From Tubulanus polymorphus (taxonomy: Eukaryota; Nemertea; Palaeonemertea; Tubulaniformes; Tubulanidae): DNA of 64,000 nucleotides. Location of the stretch: contig NC_134034.1 in the NCBI RefSeq assembly GCF_964204645.1, positions 3,938,072-4,002,071 of the forward strand, written 5' to 3'. Made by a program: the position numbers and the translations under genes. The notes beneath the pieces were generated by a model. The model saw only the letters and a list, made by a program, of their open reading frames with translations. It made no database searches and was not told the DNA's origin. This document shows, in pieces, positions 43,031 to 53,270 of the stretch (its first letter is position 1; each line of letters opens with the position of its first letter).

Positions 43031-45109
43031 AAACATTGAAAATGAACGAGTTAACTCTATGGATACTGTTGATACTATGTGGATACTGGCCCTGGTTTCT
43101 ACCATTGAGCTATCATTTCTGGTATCACGCTATCACGGAAGCTATTAAATGACCGTCCTTCTTAAATCGTGTCCATTCGCTGTATTGCCGTACACATTAC
43201 AGTGAAATTTTGTGATCAGTTTATTATACATGCAAGATATGTTACGATTTATATGTATAGTTATTATACAGTTATATATAGGTATATATATATATATATG
43301 TATGAATATATATATATATGTATATTATTGTGTTAGCAGTGATTATGAAAATGAGATGAATTTGAATATTTAAATTTTCTCGGCATACTGTAAACATTCC
43401 AGTGTATTTATATTTCAATGTTAGGGTACACAAAGTTTTTTTTTGGAAGTTATTATCGGCTAGAGTGCATTATGGCAGAATTCTTAATGATCGAATGAAG
43501 TGGATTTACTTCGGTTGAAAGCATTTGTAGATTACGCGTACATATCGTCGTATATTTGATGGGTTCAACATTTGTTCGTCCAGGAAATTTTAACTTCCAC
43601 TTTATTTGGAGATCCGCGAATAATTTCCTGACTGCTTGGCACGATTTGAGAGCAATTCTGAATGGAGGAAACTTTAACTACAGACGTCCCAAAAATATAT
43701 TTTTGTTATGAAAAAACGGGAATTTAGTATGATCAATTATGAACTGAAGCTAACCACGCTTTAGAGCAACTGGCCCCTAGGGTCATGTAAAAGTCTATGC
43801 TCGAAACGGTTAAGTTTGAATTTTTTGTCCTTATTGAAGGGAACATGTGAATGGTGTACGTGTGACTGCAACGTAACCACAATTTGAGTTTACATATGTT
43901 CATGAAATTGGACCCTGGGCACAGTTGCTTATAAAAGCATGGTTAAGTCGGAAAGTGGTACTAGATCTAAAGATTGGTCTCAAGTATATAGATTGGCTAT
44001 TGATTTAATTAGGTCTAAGATGGGTCTTTAATCAAAGCTATATCTATGCCTGTGCAACTGCCCCCAGATCTCTATTTCCTAAAACGGTGCAACGGGAAAC
44101 CCAGTGCACAGGACAGTCGGTGGTTGGCTGTTTCAGTTTCGCCGTGTACGGATGTATTTTCAGGAATGTTTTCTGTTTTTCTGCCCCGGCCTCCATTGGT
44201 TGTATATATATACACGTATCACAGTGATATTAAGGTGACCGATAGATGAATCGAGCCAGTAAATCCCAGGGAAAATAACTAAAATAATAATAATAGTTTT
44301 TTTGGAGACGCATATCAACCACGAAAGTGGCCCTGTAACGTGCAAAATGCATAATTCAATCGGTCTTAAATGAATGTATACTATTTTCAGTTCATCAATT
44401 TAGGTAAAATTAGGTAAAATCTATGATCTATAAGATTTTAATTTCTGTGATATTCTTCTATTATGTTTAAAACGATTGTTTATTTTTATTTTCACGACTA
44501 CGTGTGTACGCACCAGTCGCCGAACCGGCGAGGGTGCTTCGGGTGCTAGAGCACGACCCACTTACAGAATTTCCTTTGTTTTATTGAATTTTCAGTTTTC
44601 GACGCTTTTCAAATACCGTCAACTGTAGACTCAGTAGGATCGGTTTTCGTTTGGTGCGAGTTGAAGTTCAACTCTGAACCACGCCCGTTTGGCTATCGTG
44701 GAATTATATGTTGTTATACTGATTCAGATGAAATTAATAAAACGTTTGTGCCATCGACTTCCAAGCCTTGTTTTCTTAAGTCCATATGGAGAGAGACGGG
44801 TTATTGCGCTCACGTCCGTCCGTCCGTTCGTCACTAGACGGAATCGAATTTTTGGTGAAGTTTCCATTACGCTTCGATGGGTTATTTTGATTTTGTTTAT
44901 CTCTGCCACTCAGACACATGTTCTACTCCAATGATTGGCCCGTTGAACTTGAACATTGATTGGTTACGCACTTTCGGCCTCATCCCCTGCCCAAAGGCTA
45001 TAGCATATGATTGGCTGGATATATAGACTGGGGGCCGCTTACCGGCAACCTGTCGGCACAAGAAAACTTAGGCAATATAATAGACCAAAGGTTTGCGGCC
45101 AGGCGGTTT

Positions 45110-45230
45110 GTGTTGGTGTGAGCTTCACCGGGCGCCAATCAAACCCTGGCAAACAAAGATGGTGTCGTAGCAGAGTCTAGCGATGCCATCAGGTTCGAAT
45201 ACCTGCCGAAGGAGTATGGGACAAAGCCTG
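45110..45230 (+). mobile_element. B-box-bearing repeat fragment
   Basis: AGGTTCGAATACCTGCCG at 45191-45208 is preceded by GCGATGCCATC, as in the copy at 10150. It appears to be the 3' part of the SINE-like family with a different upstream part. Confidence 0.45.
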
Positions 45231-45961
45231 CAAGCCTGTCTGACCAATATGACTAGTCCACTTGGCCGCCTGCTTGGCCAGATAGCTCAGTGTCGTGTTT
45301 GCGAAACATCCGTCCATTCTGTTTTCACCAGAGGGTGGATCTGATCATGGACGTCTAATCTGATTAAAGGAATTGAAACTGGTCCTGGCTCACTCTCTTC
45401 CGCGCTGACAGTTTATAAGGCCTAGCTAACGGAGAAGAGATACATTTTCTTTCGGCAGAATGAAACCCATTGTGACGTAAAATTAGAGCATTCGCCTATG
45501 GGTCCACTATGAAAATACCTTGTACATAAATAAGCATTAACAGTCAATCACGCAACTTCCTACGGAGAGCGGACATCTGGGCTTCGGTGGAAAAAATTAA
45601 TTTATCACATCGATTTCCAGAAAACGCAAACGGGCTTCTTTTTTATCGATTGCGTTTGATTGTACGTTGAGCTTTCTAAAAATGGCATGTCTGACTCGAG
45701 GACATTAAGTTTAAGGTATTTATGTTAAGTAAATTGCATCTGCGGGCTTATTTTTCCTAATTTCCCTTAGTTAGGGACCCCGCGTTTTGCGTTCGCGCCT
45801 TCAAATCGGCGCTCGCCTCTCGTGGATAGTATCTCTGCTAATAATCATTGTCACGTCCATTTTATTAGGTGCTATCCCTCCATATGTGCCCTGGATCCGA
45901 CCCTATTAACCTTCCTTGGTTTCCTTTATCGTGACTAGTGAAAGTTGGAGCCGTTCTGCCA

Positions 45962-46114
45962 ATGGTCGCTAAGCAGAAACCTTCCAATAGCTACGGGCAC
46001 CCATGGAAACCGCTACAGCAACCACAGAGAAATGGCCGACCCGATGGATATTACAGAGAAGGGCGAAGGCTCTGGTTATCAGGCCGAAAAGAAAATAAGC
46101 CAAGAAGCCTGTAA
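45962..46114 (+). promoter_or_regulatory. Upstream ORF overlapping the KLHL10 start
   Basis: An ATG at 45962 opens a 50-codon frame that runs past the KLHL10 ATG (46032) in another frame and stops at 46112-46114. Its context (CCAATGG) is weak at -3. If the transcript includes it, some ribosomes would be diverted from KLHL10. Whether it is transcribed cannot be seen here. Confidence 0.3.
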
Positions 46115-46718
46115 TATTTTAAACGATCTGAGATTGAAGGGTCAACTTTGCGACGCCGTCATCACCGTCGAAGACGGTACATATTTTCCCGTGCACAGGG
46201 CTATTCTTTCGGCGGTCAGTCCGTACTTCCTGGCGCTGTTCACGAACGGTATGGCAGACGATACAAAACGTGAGTATCAAATACCGGGAATATCGTCTGC
46301 CATGATCGGCTCTATCATCGAATACGCGTACACCCGCGAAACCGACATTACCGCCGACAATGTCGACACGCTTCTACCAGCAGCCGACCAGTTCAACGTC
46401 GTCGGACTCGTTCGCGCCTGTGCCGATTTCATAACGAACCAATTGGGTTCCGAGAATTGTATCGGCATTCGAAATTTCGCGCGTCAGTATTTCTGTCGAC
46501 ATTTAGAACGACAGGCGGACAACTATTTGATGCAGAATTTTGTCGACGTTGCGACCAAAAGTGACGAGTTGATGTCGCTCCAGTTGTCGGAATTCACGGA
46601 GATTATGTCATGCGATGAACTGAACGTCAAGAACGAGGAGGCGGTTTTCGAAACGGTGATAAAATGGATCGATCACGACCCCGATTCCAGAAAAGAATGC
46701 ATTATAGATTTGTTGAAG
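46032..46718 (+). CDS. KLHL10: KLHL10 exon 1: BTB and start of BACK
   Basis: Codons 1-229, phase 0 donor GTAGGC after a DLLK helix end. Contains the entire BTB fold and most of BACK, including [11 protein letters not shown], the usual end-of-BACK helix. Confidence 0.97.
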
Positions 46719-49700
46719 GTAGGCTTTAGTTTATAGATCCAAAGCATCGTTTTCGAACGAACTTTTATGTCAGATGCAAATTTCACGAAAAACTACAATT
46801 AACCATTTTAAAGTTGCTAGTTTACAGTTTTTATCTCGCTCTCATGTCGCATTGTTGCAAATTTGAGAAATGATTTTTCAAAGAAATTACAACTAGAGAT
46901 ACACGCGGTTTGAATGTTGCTAAAACTGTCAAAATCCATCCAGGGACAGGTGAAATATGATAAACCACGCATCACAAATATTTTTTAAAAAGGAGAAAAA
47001 AATGACCCAGCAATACAGGGACAAAAGTACCCTAACAAAATGGCGGCTAGCAACTGTAAAATGGTTTATTGGAAAAACCCGGGCTGAAATAAAACGGGAT
47101 ATCTGATTGGCTAATTTGACATAATCAAATCTGCGTAGCGCTGCCTCCCAGTCTCCAATTCTATGATTTCGAGAAATTTATGTCCAATCGACGCTGCGCC
47201 GAAATGGGGGTGAAATCACTACATGAATCCGTTCCGCAGCCGCACCCGCGTCGAGAAAACAGCTGAACGGAAATTTATTAGATCCTTGAAATGATAGTTG
47301 GTTTACATTTTTTTCTATGTTCCAGGTTGTCCGAATGGGTTTGTTGAATACGCAATTTTTCGTGGAAAAAGTGAAGTCTCACAAATATATCAAAGATAAC
47401 GAATCTTGTAAGTATTTTCCAACAAATAAATCATCTAAAAATTCTTGCACATAATAGATTAACTTTAAAACTCTAACTTTGAGATTCCATGTGGAAATAA
47501 TTCAATAAAAGACAATCCCAACCATAAGCCGTTTTCAGAAGAAAACGCGAAATTTTCATTTGTCTGGTTTTTAGTTATCAAGTCTGGTCAAAACAATCGG
47601 TTTTCTTGAGTATATTCCATTTTCATATGTTTGCTGATATATCTACGTTATTTTTATGTGCTCTATTAATGGAAGATAACAGTTTACCAATGAATAGTTT
47701 TGTAAAGTTTCTCTTATTTTTACAAATCTTTTAACCATTGATTTTCTAATATCTAATGAGTATTGCATAGGCCTATATTGTTTTTTAGTTTGTACAGGGA
47801 TCTATCTATACGTTATATTTTTTCTCATTTGTTTAAAAGGTATATCACATTATCGATGTAGTTCGTAGATTTGTTTATAATTCTAAATTTAAAGGGAAAT
47901 AGTTTATCGATGTAGTTTGTAGTTTTGTCTATGATTTTAAATTTAATAATAAAATAGGATGTTCAATCTGTATTTCGCATATTTAAACATGTATATCGTT
48001 TTCCATATATACTGGCATGCGGTATTTTTCATATGCTCAAGTAAAAGAAACTACTTTGTTTTACCGATGCCATATATCCGTTCTTCCAACCATATAGGTA
48101 AACCAATAATAATCGACACGTTGAAGTTCTTGTACGACCTGGACATGGACGACGACAAGGAATTGGATTTGTCCGACCCGCTCGCCAGACCTCGGGTTCC
48201 GCACGAGTTCATATTCGTAGTCGGGGGATGGAGCGGGGGCAGTCCTACGAACGCTATAGAAACGTACGACACAAGAGCCGACAGGTGGATCGCCTGTGAA
48301 CAAGTCGACAGTAAGTATTTTGATAAGTTTAGAAAAATATTCTGACGGCAAAAATTGTGAATATTATTCCAAGCGCATGCAACGTTGTTATATATACTCT
48401 ATGCAATGATCGGTAAAAAAACCACACAGATCCTTTAGAGTTTGGCCTGTTTATTTGAGATACGAGCTTGCGCTGATAATCACGTAAATGAGTAAATGAG
48501 CAAAGGATGGATTTAGGGGAACTGGTCCACATGAGCCCTGATAAGAGCCAGAAAAGGCCCTTTTTGTCCTGTATTTTTTGATGGCCACCAAAATTTTCAA
48601 GCTAATTGTAGCCTTCGCTCAGCCAAATCGGCCCTTTTCAAATTCATGTTCCCATTCAGGTCCAACCCCTTCTAAGAATACTAGATCGCCGGCATTGTGA
48701 GCTTCATCATTTAATCCGAAAAAGCTACTATACACTAGTAACGAACGCTCGTATATCAATGTAATTACGTAATCACAAAATATAACAATAAAAATGAGTT
48801 GTAAATGTTTCCTCGAGCTCATATTTATTCGACGATTCCTATAGTCATCTTCAGGAATAGGATGTAGTCAACGGGTATTATCGTTTGTAATTTACAAAGA
48901 TTTTACCTGTTGTTTGTAAATATATATCTAAAGGGCTCAACAAAAATATGTTTTTTGAGGCATGTTATCAATTGTTTGTAGCGCCACGAGCGTACCACGG
49001 CACTGCCGCTGTACGGGGTATGGTGTATGTGGTTGGAGGCTTCGACGGCATGGATTATTTCAACAGCGTCAGGGCTTTCGATCCGTACAAAAAAGTCTGG
49101 ACAGAAAAAGCGCCAATGCACTGTAAACGGTTAGTATAATATTTGAAGTGTTTAAATACAAATCGGATCACTCAGTAGCTGATTGGTATTTTACTGTCTT
49201 ACTAAAAGTGAAATCCTCGCTTACCACATGTGGATTCGTCATGCTAACAGTAGTTTTCCTACTGTACACTAGTCCACCTGGTGGATCATCACTTGCCACA
49301 ATTTGAATCCTCGATGTCCTACTGCGCACTAGTGACGCCTGGTGGATCATCACTTGCTATAAGTCATCCTCTATTGTTACAGTAGTTGATGTCCTACGGC
49401 GCACTAGTGACGCCTGGGAATCCTTACTTGCTATAAGATCCTCTGTTGTTACAGTAGTTTGTCCTACTGCGCACTAATGACATCTGGTGGATCCTTACTT
49501 GCTATAAGTTGCATCCTGAATTGCATCGGTTTGATGTCCTACTGTACACTAGCGCACCTGACGGGTCCTCACTTGCCATAAGTGGATACATGCTCAAAAA
49601 GGATGGAAAAATCATGATATTATTGTTCTTACTTTGTCTATTGTAGATGTTATGTAAGCGTGGCGGTATTGAATGATCAGGTTTATGCTATGGGAGGGTT

Positions 49701-52131
49701 TAACGGTCACGTCAGACAGAACACGGCTGAGCGATACGCCCCTGACACCAATCAATGGTCTATGATCACTCCTATGAATATGCAACGAAGCGACGCAAGC
49801 GGAACTACTCATAACGGTAAATAATCCTCAGATTCACCGAGCGGAAACGATTGGACCGATTAAATTGAAAACTTCTGTCGATGATAAAAGATGCAGCGTC
49901 CATATTATGCCATGTTCTCTCTTCCTTCGGTTGTTTTTTTACCAATTTCGTAAAACTTGAATACATTAGTCATATTTATTGCTTTGAAAAGATGGGGTGT
50001 TGTTCGACACAATTTGTGTCACCTAACATACTTACTTCAGTGTAGAAACAATACTAAACCGAGCCTGCGCACCGACAGGAGAACTTGAATCGGTGCCCGG
50101 GGACGCGGCATGAGAAGGGCTGCGCATTCCGGTAAACCCCAGGAAAGGGCGTGCGACAACACAATGACTCATTCGACGACCAGCGGAGAAGATTATGTCG
50201 TCTCAAAATCATCCAAATCATTACTTATCGTATTATCTATTTTCGTATCGTTCATATCAGGTCGGGTTTACATATGCGGCGGTTTCAACGGTCAGGAATG
50301 CATGAGTTCCGCCGAATACTACGATCCGGATACCGAACAGTGGACCCTGGTGGCATCGATGAGAAATCGCCGCAGCGGAGTCGGGGTGATCGCTCACGGG
50401 GAATACGTGTACGCCGTCGGTGGGTTTAACGGAATCACGCGTATGAACACGGCGGAGAGATACAACCCGTCGACGAACACGTGGACCAGTATAACTGAAA
50501 TGTATAATCCGCGGAGTAACTTCGCTATAGAGGTGAGCGTAATCATCAGTAGGCTTTGAAAAACCCTTTCGTTGGGGATTAGAAAAAAAAAACGTCGGGG
50601 CTTGGGGATTTCGTCTTGCGATTTTTCGATTAAATTGAAATTGAAATTTATTTACACTCATCACCTCAACGTGAGGTATACAGAGGGCCATCAAGAAATA
50701 TTTACAATTATAGAATATAAAATGAAATATAAAATAAGCAATACGATTTGAGAACACAACTTAAAAAAAAATTCCCAACACTGTCGGGACCTATCAGTTT
50801 GACTGTGAGACATCTCTAGAGCATCCGGAAAAGGTTATAGCAGCCAGTAGAGTGAATAAAGACTGTAATAAGATTTGAAATTCACTTTTCTTCGCTAGGT
50901 GTTTCGCAAAGCTTTCATGTTATTATCAATCTATTGCATGAGAAAAGCTTATAGAATATTTGATTTGAGTGTGAAAGAAATGAAAGCTTAGAAAATCGTA
51001 TGAATCATAGGAAAATTCACTTTTCTTCTCTCGATGTTTGCTCGAGTAGGCTAACTGATAGCGACACCTGGAGCCGGTTGCATAGTCACGGCTTAGACTT
51101 AAGACCAGTCTAAGACCAACTTAGTTCTATAGCCAATCTAACAACTTAAGACCAGTCTTAAGATTTAAGATCACTTTAGGACTTAAGTCACGACTGTGCA
51201 ACTGGCCCCTGGGGCCTGTCGCATAGTCATGGCTTCGACTTAAGACCAGTCTAAGACCAACTTAGTTCTTTGTTAGCTACTGTTACAACTTAAGACCAAC
51301 CTTAAGATTTAAGACCACTTTTGGACTAACATCACGACTGCACAACTGGCCCCTGGTGAATCATCACTTGCCACGCGTAGAATCCTCGATGGTCTCGATG
51401 GTCACTGGTGAAGCCCCATCACTATTTCAAGCTTTCGGCTCTCCAGAGGTTCCAGAAGTGGACTGAGGGGCTGCCAGCCAATATAGACAATAATTGGCCT
51501 GAAATTTCCTGAGGCCTTTTGGTATTTTGGTAATCCATTTCATAACGTTTTTCTTTTAACCGGTTTTCTATTTGTAGGTATTGGATGATATGATATTTGG
51601 TATCGGTGGTTTTAACGGAGTCACTACGATATTTAATGTTGAATGTTATGATCCTGAGTCAGATGAATGGTAAGCATCGGGAGTCGGTTTAGATAGAATC
51701 AACGATTTATTTGAGACGAAATTCCGGTACGTGAAACCGGACCCAGGCAGGGCTGACGGAGCCGGGCCTATAATTTTTTTGCCGATGATGTCAGGTATGA
51801 GCCGGGCCAAGGTCGACTTGCTTCCACTGGCCCTACCCAAATCACTTCGATGTCCATTTTACGTAAACGATGTCCATAGTTCGCTGAAACTCGGGCTGGA
51901 TTTATCAGAGGGATAGATTCTCATTAGCCCCCGATTTTATCCGTCTTCTGGAGCAGCACCGTATTTTGTAAGCTTTTCTAATATTGATATTTCAGGTACG
52001 ACGCAACTGATATGACAATATTCCGGTCGGCGCTCAGCGCATGCGTACTCAAAGACATCCCGAACATTCGCGAATATTTGCATAAAAATCGAACAGGCGA
52101 AATAAAACGTCGCGAACTGCGCAAACAATAA
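46032..52131 (+). CDS. KLHL10: Kelch-like protein 10, BTB-BACK-Kelch Cullin-3 adaptor, 8 coding exons
   Basis: BTB-Kelch proteins bring substrates to the Cullin-3 ubiquitin ligase; KLHL10 is known from male germ cells, where it is needed for spermatid maturation. Exons 46032-46718, 47326-47407, 48098-48310, 48982-49129, 49647-49816, 50261-50532, 51578-51669 and 51996-52131 join in frame to 599 residues (human protein 608). BTB domain about 30-137 ([34 protein letters not shown]), BACK about 142-245 ([13 protein letters not shown]), then six Kelch blades each with a GG pair and later [50 protein letters not shown]. The ATG at 46032 has a strong context (GAAATGG) and follows in-frame stops; the frame is open back to 45945 but has no earlier ATG. 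Germline role here is inferred from orthology. Confidence 0.96.
46719..47325. other. KLHL10 intron 1
   Basis: 607 bp. Around 47080-47160 a piece of the SINE-like family (AACCCGGGCTGAAATAAAAC, TGATTGGCTAAT) is visible. Nothing else. Confidence 0.6.
47326..47407 (+). CDS. KLHL10: KLHL10 exon 2
   Basis: Codons 230-256: [20 protein letters not shown], the last BACK helices. Acceptor TGTTCCAG, donor GTAAGT. Confidence 0.95.
47408..48097. other. KLHL10 intron 2
   Basis: 690 bp, AT-rich. A short direct repeat (ATCGATGTAGTT...) occurs at about 47853 and 47908. No gene. Confidence 0.6.
48098..48310 (+). CDS. KLHL10: KLHL10 exon 3: linker and Kelch blade 1
   Basis: Codons 257-327. [20 protein letters not shown] then [20 protein letters not shown]. 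Acceptor ACCATATAG is pyrimidine-poor but phase-consistent; donor GTAAGT. Confidence 0.94.
48311..48981. other. KLHL10 intron 3
   Basis: 671 bp, with a half copy of the Penelope-like unit at 48797-48858 (minus strand CCTGAAGATGACTATAGGAA then CGTCGAATAAA). Confidence 0.6.
48797..48858 (-). mobile_element. Half copy of the Penelope-like unit
   Basis: On the minus strand CTGAAGATGACTATAGGAAT is followed by CGTCGAATAAATATGAGC, then CGAGGAAACATTT, matching one arm of 33823-34051 with substitutions. Confidence 0.55.
48982..49129 (+). CDS. KLHL10: KLHL10 exon 4: Kelch blade 2
   Basis: Codons 328-376: [20 protein letters not shown] and [17 protein letters not shown] chose the acceptor TTTGTAG at 48981 because it gives VDTPRAYHG, matching the PRAYHG of other KLHL10 proteins. 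Confidence 0.95.
49190..49590 (-). repeat. 78-bp satellite cluster in KLHL10 intron 4
   Basis: Five units of CCTACTGCGCACTAGTGACG and CCTGGTGGATCATCACTTGC fill most of the 517-bp intron 49130-49646. Confidence 0.88.
49647..49816 (+). CDS. KLHL10: KLHL10 exon 5: Kelch blade 3
   Basis: Codons 377-433: [33 protein letters not shown], then [13 protein letters not shown]. Acceptor CTATTGTAG, donor GTAAAT, phase 1 out. Confidence 0.96.
49817..50260. other. KLHL10 intron 5
   Basis: 444 bp. Open frames extend from it into exon 6, but the Kelch alignment begins only at the acceptor TCATATCAG. Nothing else seen. Confidence 0.65.
50261..50532 (+). CDS. KLHL10: KLHL10 exon 6: Kelch blades 4 and 5
   Basis: Codons 434-524: [20 protein letters not shown] and [20 protein letters not shown], each followed by W. 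Phase 1 in, phase 0 out (GAG|GTGAGC). Confidence 0.97.
50628..50760 (-). mobile_element. LINE 3' tail
   Basis: On the minus strand GATGGCCCTCTGTATACCTC, then CACGTTGAGGTGATGAG, ends in AAATAAATTTCAATTTCAAT. The short TTTCAA tail repeat is typical of CR1/L2-like 3' ends. No coding part is left. Confidence 0.45.
51070..51210. mobile_element. Fold-back element, GGGGCCGGTTGCACAG family
   Basis: GGAGCCGGTTGCATAGTCAC at the left, CACGACTGTGCAACTGGCCC at the right; inner CTTAAGACCAGTCT/TTAAGACCAGTCTTAAG. Same family as 24055-24184. Confidence 0.8.
51210..51355. mobile_element. Fold-back element, second tandem copy
   Basis: Immediately follows the first copy: GGGGCCTGTCGCATAGTCAT at the left, CACGACTGCACAACTGGCCC at the right, with a diverged middle. 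The tandem pair probably arose by duplication. Confidence 0.78.
51578..51669 (+). CDS. KLHL10: KLHL10 exon 7: Kelch blade 6
   Basis: Codons 525-555: [20 protein letters not shown] and CYDPESDEW. Its last 40 or so bases and the following intron recur at 62148. Confidence 0.97.
51670..51995. other. KLHL10 intron 7
   Basis: 326 bp. Contains CAGGGCTGACGGAGCCGGGC, the left end of a hAT-type MITE whose right end survives only in the duplicate (GCCCGGTGCTCCCATCCCTG, 62351-62370). Confidence 0.6.
51996..52131 (+). CDS. KLHL10: KLHL10 exon 8 (last)
   Basis: Codons 555-599: [32 protein letters not shown] and a basic end (IKRRELRKQ). Completes Kelch blade 6 by the usual C-terminal strand ([12 protein letters not shown]). 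Duplicated at 62780-62915. Confidence 0.97.
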
Positions 52132-52176
52132 AATGAAATCGAGCACAATTTAGAGACAATAGTTTTTATTTTCATA

Positions 52177-52182
52177 AATAAA
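52177..52182 (+). promoter_or_regulatory. Candidate KLHL10 polyadenylation signal
   Basis: AATAAA 46 bp after the stop codon, within AT-rich sequence, followed by a TTTATTGT-rich stretch. The duplicate keeps the same hexamer. Confidence 0.6.
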
Positions 52183-52639
52183 AATGTAATGTTCTATAAA
52201 CATCTTTATTGTACATCGCCATCGCAACTAGTCAGAAATCTACTATGTGCCTCAATAAAACCGTGAATTTACGAAGTACCTTACCTCTGAGCCAAGACTT
52301 AAATTTAAGACCGAACCAAAGCCAATCTAAGAAGGTTACATGGCCAATAATCATTTTTGTGTTGATGATACATTTGTTTATAGCGCTTTACTATAACATA
52401 ATTATGGCGCTTTACTGAAACAAGTTATAATGATAAATAAAACTGCAAAGCAGCAAAACGGGTTTTCTGTACAGCTGCCTCATGAGTATTCGAAATGAGA
52501 AAAATCATAGAAAATTAAGTTGCACATAAAGGACAACTGCCATATCTAAGACTATGATAATTCCGGATTGCTAAACAGTCACGTCTTATCTCCAAAGGTA
52601 CATAGTTTACTGCCGTCTTCCGGTTCTAAATCAATAGGG

Positions 52640-52720
52640 TCATTTCCATCTTCACCCGTCAAGGGATTCGAACCTACTACGCTAAAAGCTGTCCACCGAA
52701 CCCCTTGACCTCACGAGTCG
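52640..52720 (-). mobile_element. tRNA-related repeat with B box
   Basis: AGGTTCGAATCCC reads on the minus strand at 52663-52674. It lies in the part of duplication copy A that is missing from copy B. Too short to assign to a family. Confidence 0.45.
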
Positions 52721-52984
52721 TTGGAGTCGTTACTGGACGACCAGAATCCGGTCGTACCAATCACAGCGCTTGTAACAAACGACTTTAGGCTTCTATTGGT
52801 TTTCCCGTTAAATGGCCCAATCAGCGAACGTTTTACTGAACAAGGAAGTATTTCGCAAATCGATATATGACGTCATGCACAACAGCGCCAGTAATGAAAT
52901 CACGCTTCGTGAGGCCAGGGGGCTGGTGGAAGCGAGTTCAGGAGTGATACCGGACCCTTGGCAAACGAGGATGGATCATTTCCT

Positions 52985-53270
52985 GTCTCTGATGTCATTG
53001 ATGAAGATTGAAAATAATGTAGGGCCTAGTACAGAGCCTTGAGGAACCCCACTTTATACATCGGACCTGAAAATTGATCTTATATCTAATATTAACTTTT
53101 ACCTTGAATACGTATACCTGCTGCGTAATATTCTTACCAAACGTCGATGAGGCACCCTGTCAAATGTCTTTTAAAAGTCAAGGTAAATTGAGTCCAAGTT
53201 TTCTTTTATGTAGAGTATTTCAGTCCATTTCTCTTAACACGTCGATAGGTTACGATACGTAACGAAACCA
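52985..53270 (-). mobile_element. LINE reverse transcriptase remnant
   Basis: On the minus strand GVPQGSVLGPTLF followed by FINDI is a hallmark of the palm motif of non-LTR reverse transcriptases. The upstream coding is split by frameshifts and stops, so it is a dead fragment. It continues neither into the YADD motif nor into an endonuclease. Confidence 0.8.

Larger units (their letters stand above)
39644..46031. other. Intergenic region between Cobl and KLHL10
   Basis: Cobl 3' UTR must begin here, but no clear AATAAA was seen close to the stop; AATAAA at 42471 is one candidate. Two CTTTCAGTG elements, an ATT microsatellite, a TA-rich tract (43285-43322) and a B-box-bearing repeat (45110-45230) are present. 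41290-41640 and 43925-44060 carry diverged TTAGAC/GGTCTTAAG fold-back pieces. No gene recognised. Confidence 0.6.
50533..51577. other. KLHL10 intron 6
   Basis: 1,045 bp holding a LINE 3' tail (minus) and two tandem fold-back elements. Confidence 0.65.
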
